Shown: positions 1 through 9,694 of the stretch, one piece after another
Numbering within the stretch: the stretch's first letter is position 1
Layout of the letters: every line of letters begins with the position of its first letter
Assembly (NCBI GenBank): GCA_017428115.1
Contig: JAFRRK010000063.1
Location: 1 to 34,726 of the forward strand
Length of the DNA: 34,726 nt
Reading direction: 5' to 3'
Origin: Bacteroidales bacterium
GTDB taxonomy: Bacteria > Bacteroidota > Bacteroidia > Bacteroidales > P3
Notes under the pieces: generated by a model
Database searches by the model: none
Seen by the model: the letters and a program-made list of their open reading frames with translations, nothing else
What the model was told of the DNA's origin: nothing
Position numbers and translations under genes: made by a program

Positions 1-90
1 GCCACGACGAAGGCATGGCGTGTGATTGGAGTTTTAGTGGATGAGCCACAACAGAAGCCGCAGACAGTGGGAGAGTCGATACGAAGATAA
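1..90 (+). other. Open frame cut by the window start, possible gene end
   Basis: The first 29 codons are open in frame 1 and end at a TAA at 88-90. The translation has no motif I recognise. It may be the end of a gene lying outside the window or only chance, because bases 1-31 also match an inverted dispersed repeat near 21.7 kb. From 91 to about 240 I see no gene and no strong structure. Confidence 0.2.
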
Positions 91-265
91 TAATTTTCAT
101 ATGCGCGATTCATCAGTCCTCGGGGGATGATAATTTGAAAAACGCCCCTATCCTCGGACCTATTACCCAGGTGCCGACACTGCCTTATGGCAAACGTACA
201 TCATTAATTTTATGAGCATTACAAAACATAGCTATTAAAAAAGGTCTTAGATTGTAGAAAAATTG

Positions 266-273
266 TATATTTG
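266..273 (+). promoter_or_regulatory. Bacteroidetes -7 box (TATATTTG)
   Basis: TATATTTG fits the Bacteroidetes -7 consensus TAnnTTTG exactly. The -33 region about 20 bases upstream is weak. It lies about 55 bases before the ATG at 327 of the broken toxin gene, so the remnant may still be transcribed. Confidence 0.5.
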
Positions 274-326
274 CAATCGAATTGTGCGAGAGAAGATGCG
301 TTGCAACTCATGACTGTCGAAAAAGA

Positions 327-997
327 ATGAATCTTATGACCACCCCAATGTCAGATAATTCAACCTCCTGTCCTATTGCATGTCCCACCGAAGAGGCGAT
401 TGTAGTTGACCGATATGGCTATATACTTCAAACCGGCAAGACAGGCAGCAGCGTGTTTCTTAGTGAGGGGGACAAGATGGTGCCCCTGGGTGTGCTGGGC
501 GGAGAGATTGAAATCGACTATATCTATTCGAACGTGTTGCAGCAGAATGCGACGACTGCCAAGGCGATGTGAAGTCCGTTCAAGTTTCGAAGCCTCGTAA
601 AGACCAAGGGCGAATGGGATTTGAAGAACAATAAGAAACCATCTTTGGCTTGGGAAACAAAAGCAAGACGGACTTCATTTATGAAGAGGAGTCGCTGAAA
701 TCACAAGACATAGGAAATCACCATTTTGGATTTATCTCGAAAGCATACGGACTCTTCCCCGAGGAGTTTATCCTGCGGCAGGCTGGCAGTTATCAGATAA
801 AATCGGGTACATCAAAACCCGAGTGGCAACAGTATGAACACCATAAATTTACGCTTAACGCCAACCCTGTGAGCGCGGGTCCCACAGTGTGTCCCATGGT
901 GGCACCCTATGGCGACAATCCGCGAGACCAGATGTGGATAAAGAAAGGCTTTGACGACTACAAGCGACTAAAGATAGCCCGGCATAATAAAGCATAG
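327..997 (+). pseudogene. Broken toxin-44-like polymorphic toxin
   Basis: The piece in the frame of 327 has a pre-toxin segment (VVDRYGYILQ, then LGVLGGEIEIDYI) and stops at TGA 570-572. Beyond that stop the same frame goes on with family-like sequence, RSLVKTKGEWDLKNNK. Near 632-640 the match jumps to another frame, which runs to 997 with DIGNHHFGF, LRQAGSYQIKSGTSKPEW and PYGDNPRDQMWIKKGFDDYKR. These match my memory of the bacterial toxin 44 (Ntox44) family, a predicted RNase toxin of polymorphic toxin systems. So there is one nonsense codon and one frameshift. No secretion or RHS part and no clear immunity gene adjoin it. A TTG at 282 would extend the frame upstream, but ATG 327, preceded by a purine-rich stretch, is more likely. 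Expression as a short peptide remains possible. Confidence 0.72.
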
Positions 998-1136
998 CCG
1001 GCACCTGCGGCGATCTGCTCCCGCACGGCCATACTCGGAGACATCTCTTGCATTCGCAATTTGTAAGACATTTGCAAGTCATTAAGGGCACTGACAAGTG
1101 TTTTTTTGTACAGATTGTTTTTTGGCTAAAAAATTA

Positions 1137-1168
1137 TTTGGCGGTGTGATAAATGTTTCGTATCTTTG
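1137..1168 (+). promoter_or_regulatory. Bacteroidetes-type promoter for the PepSY-like gene
   Basis: TTTG at 1137-1140 and TATCTTTG at 1161-1168 are 20 bases apart, an excellent fit to the Bacteroidetes TTTG / TAnnTTTG promoter. The ATG is 44 bases downstream of the -7 box. Confidence 0.75.
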
Positions 1169-1211
1169 TAGGTTGAAACGAAATTATTAATAACTTTATA
1201 AAAAACACAAA

Positions 1212-1694
1212 ATGAAAAAGATAATTGTTCTTGCAGCACTAGTGATGATGTGCCAGACAATGGTTTTTGCTCAAAAAGAGAAAAGCGTCAAGGAAAGCGA
1301 TGTGCCAGCACGCTATGTAAAGGATTTCCAAAATCAGGCAAGAGAGGCCAAAAATGTGACTTGGACGATGGCTGTTGACAGCTCCGCCTATATGGCCACT
1401 TTTATCAACACCGACGGAGACAAGCAGGCCCTCCGCTTTACCCCCAAGACCTCGGAAGAGCGTTACTATATCGAGGAGAAGTACTATCCCCACGATATCA
1501 AGGACTCAGTTGCCTCGATGTTTCCCAAGCATAAGATTACCGAAGTGTATGTGCGCAATCTGAAAGGCAAGATGACCTACCAGTGCCGCATAGCCCGTCA
1601 GAAATGCTGCCTCTTCTGCAAGAAGGAAACTGAGGTGAAGGTTCTCTCTTTTGAGACGAATGGTAAGATTATCGAGGTGATTGACGAGATTTAG
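1212..1694 (+). CDS. Secreted PepSY-like (DUF2874-type) protein
   Basis: The 160-residue product has a signal peptide (residues 1-20, ending VFA before Q21), so it should be periplasmic or secreted. The rest resembles PepSY-like/DUF2874 proteins of Bacteroidetes, which share a fold with beta-lactamase-inhibitor-like domains: an opening 'VPARYVKDFQ', a 'NVTW' turn, and repeated strand segments about charged side chains. Family function is unknown; small-ligand or peptidase regulation has been suggested for PepSY domains in general. Unusual here is a late cysteine group, C125, C132, C133 and C136, in the last beta segment, where most relatives I recall have none; it could bind metal or form disulfides. 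It stands alone with its own promoter and a shared downstream terminator. Confidence 0.75.
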   Translation: MKKIIVLAALVMMCQTMVFAQKEKSVKESDVPARYVKDFQNQAREAKNVTWTMAVDSSAYMATFINTDGDKQALRFTPKTSEERYYIEEKYYPHDIKDSVASMFPKHKITEVYVRNLKGKMTYQCRIARQKCCLFCKKETEVKVLSFETNGKIIEVIDEI

Positions 1695-1798
1695 CGACCC
1701 GAAAGGTTTGGATTATAGAAAGTGATATCAAGAAAAAAAATGATTGTTGCCTAATGTAGACAAATACAAATAAATGTCCAGAATAGAGCTTTCTATGA

Positions 1799-1828
1799 CA
1801 AAGGGCGCCCCATTTGGGACGCCCTTTT
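1799..1828. terminator. Bidirectional hairpin terminator
   Basis: A GC-rich stem, AAAGGGCG-CCC with GGG-ACGCCCTTTT, closes a short CATTT loop with one bulged base and has A/T runs on both sides. It sits between the end of the PepSY-like gene and the end of tyrS, which converge, so it can serve both. Confidence 0.8.
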
Positions 1829-1878
1829 GATTTAGAAGATGGTGCAACCTTACAGGCCGCGCCATGGATGAATAGATG

Positions 1879-3156
1879 CTACTTAACGTTGAGGAGATAG
1901 TAGTTTTTCTTTCCTTTCTGCACTAAGATGCTGCCGCAGGTTAGGATGTCGGCTGCCGTGAGACGGCAGTCTTCGCCCACCTTGGCTTTGTTGATGGAGA
2001 TGGAGTTTTGCTTCAGCTCGCGACGTATCTCGCCCTTTGAGGCAAACATGCCTACCTCGGAGGCAAGGTCGATGAGGCTTACTCTGGCGTCGAGTGTGGA
2101 GCGGCTGACAGTGTACTGCGGCACACCGTCGAAAACTGAGAGGAGGGTGTCGCGGTCAAGGCTGTTGAGCTGCTCGGTGGTGCCTTTGCCAAAAAGAAGC
2201 TCAGAGGCGGCGACGGCCGTCTGGTAGTCTTGCTCGGAGTGCACACGGCAAGTGATGTCTTTTGCCAGGGCTCGCTGCAGCACACGGCGCTCGGGAGCCT
2301 CGGCGTGCTGACGCTCAAGATCCTCTATCTCTTCACGGCTAAAGAGGGTGAAAATGCGGATATAGCGGGCGGTGTCGACATCAGAGCAGTTGAGCCAGAA
2401 CTGGTAGAACTTGTATGGGCTGGTCTTGGTGGCATCAAGCCACACGTTGCCGCCCTCGGTCTTGCCGAACTTGGTGCCGTCGGCCTTGGTAATGAGGGGA
2501 CAAGTGAGCGCGTAGGCCTCGCCGCCCTCCATGCGGCGGATAAGCTCGGTGCCGGTGGTGATGTTACCCCACTGGTCGGAGCCGCCCATCTGCAGACGGC
2601 AGCCCTTGGTGCGATATAGGGTGAGGAAGTCGAACGCCTGGAGCAGCTGGTAGCTGAATTCGGTGAAAGAAAGACCCGTTTCGAGGCGTTTCTTAACGCT
2701 GTCCTTGGTCATCATATAGTTTACGGTGATATGCTTGCCCACGTCGCGAATGAAATCGAGGAAGAGGTAGTCCTTCATCCAGTCGTAATTATTGACGATT
2801 TCGGCCCCATTGACGGGGTTGTCGAAGTCGAGGAAGCGCGAAAGCTGGCGGCGGATACAATCCACATTATGCTGCACCTCTTCGGGAGTGAGGAGTTTGC
2901 GCTCGGCAGCCTTGAAGGAGGGGTCGCCAATCATGCCTGTGGCGCCTCCGACGAGGGCTAGGGGCTTATGGCCTGCCATCTGGAGATGTTTGAGGAGCAT
3001 GATGCTGACGAGGTGGCCTATATGAAGTGAGTCGGCAGTAGGGTCGATGCCCACATAGGCGGTGGTGAGCTCCTTGGAGAGGTGCTCTTCAGTGCCAGGC
3101 ATGATATCATGAATCATGCCGCGCCAACGTAGTTCTTGAACAAGATTTGTATTCAT
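1879..3156 (-). CDS. tyrS: Tyrosyl-tRNA synthetase
   Basis: Class I aminoacyl-tRNA synthetase that charges tRNA-Tyr with tyrosine in the cytoplasm. The 425-residue length is usual for bacterial TyrRS. The HIGH signature is intact as HIGH at residues 45-48, the tyrosine/tRNA-site segment GSDQWGN is at 192-198, and the KMSKS loop appears as KFGKT at 229-233, the normal form in many bacterial TyrRS. The last roughly 65 residues look like an S4 RNA-binding domain ([20 protein letters not shown] and after). The ATG at 3156 gives the expected N-terminus. It is monocistronic: a hairpin terminator lies upstream (3228-3270) and another downstream (1799-1828). Confidence 0.97.
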   Translation of the reverse strand: MNTNLVQELRWRGMIHDIMPGTEEHLSKELTTAYVGIDPTADSLHIGHLVSIMLLKHLQMAGHKPLALVGGATGMIGDPSFKAAERKLLTPEEVQHNVDCIRRQLSRFLDFDNPVNGAEIVNNYDWMKDYLFLDFIRDVGKHITVNYMMTKDSVKKRLETGLSFTEFSYQLLQAFDFLTLYRTKGCRLQMGGSDQWGNITTGTELIRRMEGGEAYALTCPLITKADGTKFGKTEGGNVWLDATKTSPYKFYQFWLNCSDVDTARYIRIFTLFSREEIEDLERQHAEAPERRVLQRALAKDITCRVHSEQDYQTAVAASELLFGKGTTEQLNSLDRDTLLSVFDGVPQYTVSRSTLDARVSLIDLASEVGMFASKGEIRRELKQNSISINKAKVGEDCRLTAADILTCGSILVQKGKKNYYLLNVK

Positions 3157-3227
3157 CTAGGAAAAAATGTGAAGTGAGTGAGTGTTGGAATAAACTATTG
3201 GAATAAATTATATAGTATTAAATATAT

Positions 3228-3270
3228 AAAAAAGAGGTACTGAGTTCTTGGCGACCAGTACCTCTTTTTT
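3228..3270 (-). terminator. Hairpin terminator between the T9SS cargo gene and tyrS
   Basis: AAAAAAGAGGTACTG and CAGTACCTCTTTTTT form a perfect 15-bp stem around a 13-base loop. Read on the minus strand it follows the stop of the 1019-residue gene by 13 bases and precedes tyrS. The A/T flanks are symmetric, so it could also act in the other direction. Confidence 0.88.
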
Positions 3271-3283
3271 CATCTAATTAGTA

Positions 3284-6200
3284 TTATCTTACAATCAATT
3301 TAGAAGTAGCCTTCTGGCCGCCGATGACGACATTGACCAGATACATGCCGCGCTGCAGTTGCTCGCAGTTGATGGTGCGGGTATGGACACCCTCGGCGAT
3401 ACGGCCCATGCTCTCGCTATAGACCACCTTGCCGGAGAGGTCGTAGATGCGCATGACGGCGTTGCCGGGCTGTGCGACGGTCAGCTCCATAGTGGCATTG
3501 CTGACGGCAGGGTTGGGATAGAAGCGGACGGCATTGTCGCCGATATTGTCAACGGTTGGGATGACAAGCTCGCCGGCATAGTCTTCCGGGTCGACAATCT
3601 CATTAGTGTGGTCGACAACGTGGGTGCTATCCATGAAGATACCACGGCCGTAGGTGCCGAAGTACATGGCGTAGGCATACTTGGTGCGGGGGAAAATGTA
3701 TGGCACCTCGGTGACACCATCGTGACCCACATACTTGATGCGGGGATAGTTGTTGGTGACTTGATACATGGAGGTAACAGGAACGCCCTTGAATGAGCCA
3801 TAAGGCTGCCAATCGCCTCTGGTGATGCTGGAGGCTCGGAACACGCCCTCTTCTGTGCCAAGATAGACCTCGCCGGTGGTGTATTCGATCATGGCGCTAT
3901 AGGCAGGTGCTGTAGTGGGGATGGGAGGATAGGTGATGGTGGGGTTGCTGCTGCTGGCGTTATTGATGTAGGCCAGGTTGGGGGCATTGGTGCCGTAGCC
4001 GTCGAAAGTGACGAGGAGGGCGTCCTTGCCGGGACGCGGGTCGGGAGTGATAGAGGAGATACGACGGCCAAAGAAATAGCTGTCGGCAGTGGCCATGATA
4101 GTATCGGTAGTAGTGATACGGGTACGTATCTTATAGTTGAGCATGTCGCGAATCTGAGGCACGGTGGCATTGTAGTCGGCGTTGGAAAGACCATGCACAC
4201 GGGCAATGAAAGACTGGCCAAGAGTGTCGTTCTCGACAACCACAAAGGCGCAGTCGCCATCCTGCGAAAGGGCGGTGTAGCGCACATACATGTGGGGGTT
4301 GGAAGAACCGTTGACAGCGTAGATATGGCTCCAGAAACGGGTTTCGTTGCTTTCGTCAAAAACCTTACGGAAGTCGGTGGGGAACCAGCAGTAGGAAACA
4401 TTGGTATTCTGAGGCATATCGTTCTCAACAGTTACGGCGAGCATACGGCTGGTGTAAGGCATGTGGACAGTATGCACCAGCTGGTCGCGGACGATGAAAT
4501 TATGGTCGAAAACATGCCAGAAAGGATAGGAAGCGTGGGCGGGGTCGAGAACCATGATGGAGTCGCCACGGCGTATCTGCATACCAGTGGTGATGTCAAT
4601 CCGCTCGCCATTGCGCTTAATAAAGCCTAGGGTGTCGATGATGAAAGTCATGCTGTCGTTGGAGTAGACATTGTTGTCGGTCTCCCAAAGATAAATCTGA
4701 CCGATAGCAGGGCCGCCAGCCACGAGGTCGGTCATAAAGGCTGAGCCGCTGGTCCAAGTCTGCGTGTTGGTATAGTCGGAGAAGTCGGCATAAGAGCGAC
4801 CGATACTGCCATTGGCAGAAGAGACAAAGATGGTGCGACGTGAGAGGGGTGAATACTGGTTGAAACGCGAAGCTGCCACTGCGCCGCCGTTGCCCTGCCA
4901 GATAACATTGGCCATATGGTTGGTGAGGGAGCCCTGGGGGTCATACCAAGAGGGTTCGCTGTCGCCACCATTGTGCTCAACGCGGGCCTCAATGAAGGGG
5001 CATGCGCTGGCATTGGCGCCACTGATGATAGAACCGTCGGGGCAAACAGCAAGGCTGTTGATCTGGACGTTGTTCATACCACGGTTATAATTCTCGAAAT
5101 AGTTGAGAGCGGAAGAGGGAGAATAATAGACACCGCCGTCGGTAACGACGTAGTAGCCCTCATGCATGAAGGAGGTAGCGTCGACCCAACGAACTTCGGG
5201 AACAATCTGATGGATGCCCGAGTGCACATACACCATGCTAGAGTAGACCGACGACATATAGTCGCCCGAGTTCAGCTGCAACTCGTTAGACGAAGAAACG
5301 GTCCACTGGTAGGGGGCATTCTCCACATAGCCCTTACCAACCCACACGTTGGCACCGCCGAGAATGACCTTGGAGGGGTCGGTGGGGCTGACGGTGAGGG
5401 CACCGCAAGTCTTAGAGGTAGCTGCAGAGGTGAAGGGGGTGACAGTGCTGGTGGAAAGAAGCATCCAGGTATTGGTGTTGCGGGTGAGGTAGAGACCCTC
5501 CATCATGCCATTATTCTTGCTCACCATGGCATAGAGGTAGCTCTCGTCGGAAGGGGCAAGTGCCAGATCGATGGCGGAGGCGTTGTGTCCGAAGGCGGAG
5601 CAGCTGCCGGTGATGTCGACCACGGCGGCATTGTTAATCACATCGCCAATTTTGTAAAGATTGCCATTGCTGGAGAAGAAAGCGCGGTTAAACTGCTTCG
5701 AAACAACCACATTGCGCACATTGCCCTCAAAGATGCGGGCGGGGGCGGCGTTCCAATCGGAGTTCTGCGAGATATTCCAACGGAAGAGACCCTTAGGAGT
5801 GGCTACGAAAACGTAGGTGACGCCCTGCACAGTCATTAAGGCCATGTCGTTGACACTGGCGAAATCGGCATCAAGATTGGTGCGGGGGTCGGTGCCATTG
5901 ACAAGGGTGAACTGGTTGGTATTCATATTGAAAAGGAATAAACCGCGACCAATTGCGGCCATCTTGTTCAACTTGTTGCCCTTGGTATAATAGCTCTCAC
6001 CAGTACCGATAAGGAGGGTGCTGTCGTTCATTTTCTCCATGCAGCTGATGGGGAGGGTGATTTCCTCATCGTTGATATAGCAGGGCACATATTCCCAGAT
6101 AGTGTCTCTCGGGGAAGCCAGGCGGGTATAAAGGCCGCCAGTGGCTGCGCCGGCATAGAGGAGTGAGGAGTAGCTGTCGATGTGTTTGGCAACGACAAGC

Positions 6201-6343
6201 GACGTAACACGACCGCCGATATTATCGGGACCGATTTCCACAAGTTTGTTGCTTTGGTAATTCGCTTTTTGGGCTGTCGCAGTGCCTGCCAAGCAGACGC
6301 AGACGCCCACAATCAAGCCGAGAAGTACTTTTCTACTTTTCAT
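3284..6343 (-). CDS. Large T9SS-secreted protein, probable beta-propeller
   Basis: This 1019-residue protein has a signal peptide (hydrophobic core at about 6-22, cleavage near TATAQ). Its last roughly 81 residues (about 939-1019) form a type A T9SS sorting domain: FYPNPA, then MRIYDLSGKVVYS, 'RGMYLV' and a final KLIVR. It is therefore expected to cross the outer membrane by the Por system and be released or anchored. The region after the signal (IGPDNIGGRVTSLVV, YAGAATGGLY) resembles the sortilin/BNR-type beta-propeller proteins of Bacteroidetes, and short repeats of 'GG..Y' and 'DGGVYYS' fit propeller blades. I see no catalytic motif and cannot name a substrate. A -7 box lies upstream at 6397-6404. 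No T9SS machinery gene is in the window. Confidence 0.85.
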   Translation of the reverse strand: MKSRKVLLGLIVGVCVCLAGTATAQKANYQSNKLVEIGPDNIGGRVTSLVVAKHIDSYSSLLYAGAATGGLYTRLASPRDTIWEYVPCYINDEEITLPISCMEKMNDSTLLIGTGESYYTKGNKLNKMAAIGRGLFLFNMNTNQFTLVNGTDPRTNLDADFASVNDMALMTVQGVTYVFVATPKGLFRWNISQNSDWNAAPARIFEGNVRNVVVSKQFNRAFFSSNGNLYKIGDVINNAAVVDITGSCSAFGHNASAIDLALAPSDESYLYAMVSKNNGMMEGLYLTRNTNTWMLLSTSTVTPFTSAATSKTCGALTVSPTDPSKVILGGANVWVGKGYVENAPYQWTVSSSNELQLNSGDYMSSVYSSMVYVHSGIHQIVPEVRWVDATSFMHEGYYVVTDGGVYYSPSSALNYFENYNRGMNNVQINSLAVCPDGSIISGANASACPFIEARVEHNGGDSEPSWYDPQGSLTNHMANVIWQGNGGAVAASRFNQYSPLSRRTIFVSSANGSIGRSYADFSDYTNTQTWTSGSAFMTDLVAGGPAIGQIYLWETDNNVYSNDSMTFIIDTLGFIKRNGERIDITTGMQIRRGDSIMVLDPAHASYPFWHVFDHNFIVRDQLVHTVHMPYTSRMLAVTVENDMPQNTNVSYCWFPTDFRKVFDESNETRFWSHIYAVNGSSNPHMYVRYTALSQDGDCAFVVVENDTLGQSFIARVHGLSNADYNATVPQIRDMLNYKIRTRITTTDTIMATADSYFFGRRISSITPDPRPGKDALLVTFDGYGTNAPNLAYINNASSSNPTITYPPIPTTAPAYSAMIEYTTGEVYLGTEEGVFRASSITRGDWQPYGSFKGVPVTSMYQVTNNYPRIKYVGHDGVTEVPYIFPRTKYAYAMYFGTYGRGIFMDSTHVVDHTNEIVDPEDYAGELVIPTVDNIGDNAVRFYPNPAVSNATMELTVAQPGNAVMRIYDLSGKVVYSESMGRIAEGVHTRTINCEQLQRGMYLVNVVIGGQKATSKLIVR

Positions 6344-6396
6344 AAGAAGTTAATATTTAATTAGATATTTAATTTTCGCATATACATTTTAATTAG

Positions 6397-6404
6397 CAAA
6401 GATA
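6397..6404 (-). promoter_or_regulatory. Bacteroidetes -7 box for the T9SS cargo gene
   Basis: On the minus strand this reads TATCTTTG, an exact TAnnTTTG. The -33 element is weak. The box is about 55 bases ahead of the ATG at 6343, within a very A/T-rich leader. Confidence 0.55.
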
Positions 6405-6571
6405 CATTTTTTTTTTGTTATAGCCACTTTCGATGTCAAAAAATCAAAAAAAAATACATTTTTGCAATAAAAAAAAATGCTTTGCGTTATACGACGTGTG
6501 AATTAAAAGGGGTGGAAACGATACCCCATTCACTGACAAGAGACTAAAAAAAGTGAACAATAATAATAAAT

Positions 6572-7567
<996 letters not shown>

Positions 7568-7877
7568 CCTGCCGACCCCCATCCCTAAGCACCCGGAGCG
7601 GCATGCCGGCATCTATCTGACGTAGCAGAAACGTACCGTTCATTACCGATGCCTACCGGTCAGGCGGTCACCTTCCACCATGAGGTCGGCTGATGATTGG
7701 ACAACAAAAGGCAGACGATTGGCAAGAAAGCAAATGCACTATGGCACTGATAGATAGATGACACGAAAAAAGCAACAAACCTGTCAAGCAACGGTGCGGA
7801 GTTGTGAGCGGAGGGTGGCGAAGCTCCCTCAACGGCACGACGAGGCACCGCCAAGACATAACGCATAGCAACCAAAA
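7568..7877. other. Non-coding gap between moxR and the DUF58 gene
   Basis: 310 bases without a credible reading frame. I see a small stem (GAGGG with CCCTC, about 7816-7835) and short GC-rich palindromic words such as GGCATGCCGGCATC near 7601, but no T-tract terminator and no clear -7 box. Such genes are often nearly contiguous, so the gap may hold a second promoter or attenuation region. Confidence 0.4.
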
Positions 7878-8753
7878 ATGCAAGAGCAGAACAACGACAT
7901 ATTAAAAAAGGTCCGCAAGATAGAAATCAAGGCACGGGGATTGTCGAGACAGTTGTTCTCGGGCGAGTACCATAGTGCCTTCAAAGGCCGCGGCATGGCA
8001 TTCAGCGAGGTGCGCGAATACCAGTACGGCGACGATGTGCGGAGCATTGACTGGAACGTCACGGCACGCTTGAACCACCCTTACGTCAAGATATTCGAGG
8101 AGGAGAGGGAGCTGACGGTGATGTTGCTGGTGGATGTGAGCGGGTCGAACCGTTTCGGCACCCATCACCAGTTCAAGGAAGAGCTGGTGGCCGAAGTGGC
8201 AGCCACGTTGGCGTTCAGCGCCATACAGAACAACGACAAGGTGGGGGTAATTCTTTTCAGCGACCGCATAGAGAAGTTTATCCCGCCTAAAAAAGGGAGC
8301 AGCCACATTTTGCGCATCATCCGCGAGCTAATCACCTTCCGGCCCACCAGCAACGGCACCGACCTGGCCGAGGCCCTGCGCTATTTCACCAACGTAATCA
8401 AGAAACGGTGCACAGCATTCCTGCTGAGCGACTTTTACGACGACAACTACACCGATGCCATTAAGATAGCCAGCGGCAAGCACGACTTGGTGGCGATACG
8501 CATAGCCGATGAGAAGGAGATGCGTCTGCCCGACTTGGGGCTTGCCAAGTTTTACGACCCCGAGACGGGCGAAACCATCTGGATTGACACCGCCGACAGC
8601 ACGATACGCAACGAGTTTGCCTCACGCTATTCGAGCCATGTGGCAAAGGTGGACGAAGTGCTGAAGAAATATGGCATCGACCAGACGGTGCTGTATACCG
8701 GCGAGGACTATGTGAAGGAACTGAAAAAGCTGTTTGAACGGCGCGGAGCCTAA
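7878..8753 (+). CDS. DUF58 protein of the Bat operon
   Basis: The 291-residue product is a DUF58 protein. The family signature is clear: REYQYGDDVRSIDWNVTAR (46-64), followed by a vWA-like core with a full metal-site-type motif DVSGS (86-90) and a later TSNGTDLAEAL segment where the conserved Thr would lie. There is no signal peptide or membrane segment, so it should be cytosolic, probably at the inner face of the membrane. In Bacteroidetes it belongs with MoxR and BatA-E, probably linking the ATPase to the vWA proteins; this partner role is inferred. The next gene starts 20 bases after its stop. Confidence 0.93.
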   Translation: MQEQNNDILKKVRKIEIKARGLSRQLFSGEYHSAFKGRGMAFSEVREYQYGDDVRSIDWNVTARLNHPYVKIFEEERELTVMLLVDVSGSNRFGTHHQFKEELVAEVAATLAFSAIQNNDKVGVILFSDRIEKFIPPKKGSSHILRIIRELITFRPTSNGTDLAEALRYFTNVIKKRCTAFLLSDFYDDNYTDAIKIASGKHDLVAIRIADEKEMRLPDLGLAKFYDPETGETIWIDTADSTIRNEFASRYSSHVAKVDEVLKKYGIDQTVLYTGEDYVKELKKLFERRGA

Positions 8754-8773
8754 TACATTATTCCTTTAAGAAC

Positions 8774-9682
8774 ATGAAAAAGAACATCACCATACTTCTA
8801 CTACTTACAGCCCTCGGCACAGCCTTGTGGGCGCAGGACACGGCGCTGTCGTCGCGCACGATGCGATACCAATTTCATCTGGACAGCACCACCATCATGC
8901 TGGGCGACCAGACGGTGCTGGCCATCGAGCCTGCCACCCTATACCCGTCGATGGAGGAGCTGTCGAACAACGACATCGTGGCGGTGAGCCAATGGATAGA
9001 TTCTAGCAACGGCAATTACTGTACGGCACTTACCAGCTTTGAGGAGGGCGAGCACTGGCTGCACATCGGGTTGGACTCGGTGATGATAACGGTGAAGGAT
9101 GTGCCCAATGTCGACACGACCAACACAAACATCCGCGATATTGCCAACATCATGCGCCAGCCCTACACCTTTGGCGAGATAGCCAAAGTGGTGGGAATAG
9201 TGCTGGGCATTCTGGCACTGATAGCTGCCATCGTGTTTGTGGTGATACGGTTGAAACGGCACAAACCCCTCATCAGCATCCCGCAGGCGCCGCCGCTGCC
9301 TGCCGACGTGCGTGCGCTGAACGCACTAGAGACGCTGCGCCAGCAGCAGTTGTGGCAGCAGGGGCAGGTGAAGGAGTACCACACACAACTGACCGACATC
9401 GTGCGCAACTATCTGGAAGAGACCTACAGCATACCTTCGACCGAGATGACCAGCGACCAGACGCTCGATGCCTTCCGCGGCTGCAGTGCCTGCACGGAGG
9501 AGTCCTCGTCGCTGCTGCAACAGATGCTGCAGACCGCCGACATGGTGAAGTTTGCCAAGTCGCAACCCCAGCCCTATCAGCACGACCTGTCGATGACGCA
9601 GGCTGTAAGCTTTGTGAAACTCACCGCGCCACAACCGGAGTCGGCGACTACGGAAGATGCCGATTCCACTCCAACTAACTAA
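8774..9682 (+). CDS. Bat-operon membrane protein (DUF4381-like)
   Basis: A 302-residue protein with a signal peptide (residues 1-20, LWAQ), a periplasmic beta-rich part to about residue 130, one strong membrane helix (about 136-158, VVGIVLGILALIAAIVFVV) and a cytosolic helical tail from about 160 on. The tail, with LRQQQLWQQGQVKEYHTQL and a later LEETYSI, is like the cytosolic end of BatD-type and DUF4381 proteins. It fits the extra membrane protein often seen between the DUF58 gene and batA. The 12-base gap to batA supports one operon. Its exact role is not known. Confidence 0.8.
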   Translation: MKKNITILLLLTALGTALWAQDTALSSRTMRYQFHLDSTTIMLGDQTVLAIEPATLYPSMEELSNNDIVAVSQWIDSSNGNYCTALTSFEEGEHWLHIGLDSVMITVKDVPNVDTTNTNIRDIANIMRQPYTFGEIAKVVGIVLGILALIAAIVFVVIRLKRHKPLISIPQAPPLPADVRALNALETLRQQQLWQQGQVKEYHTQLTDIVRNYLEETYSIPSTEMTSDQTLDAFRGCSACTEESSSLLQQMLQTADMVKFAKSQPQPYQHDLSMTQAVSFVKLTAPQPESATTEDADSTPTN

Positions 9683-9694
9683 AGCCGATAAACA

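Noticed and set aside
570-640. Programmed ribosomal frameshifting in the toxin gene
   Set aside because: Besides the frame change there is an in-frame stop, and no slippery site or stem is evident, so decay is more likely.
1089-1107. Possible small terminator before the PepSY-like gene
   Set aside because: The stem CACT/AGTG is only 4 bp with a 4-base loop, too weak despite the following T run.
2458-2472. TyrRS KMSKS loop appears as KFGKT
   Set aside because: This is the normal form in many bacterial tyrosyl-tRNA synthetases, so it is not an anomaly.
4916-5839. A 307-codon open frame on the plus strand inside the T9SS cargo gene
   Set aside because: It is antisense to a well-supported gene; its composition (Gly, Ala, Val, His rich) is the mirror of the real frame, and it has no signal or motif.
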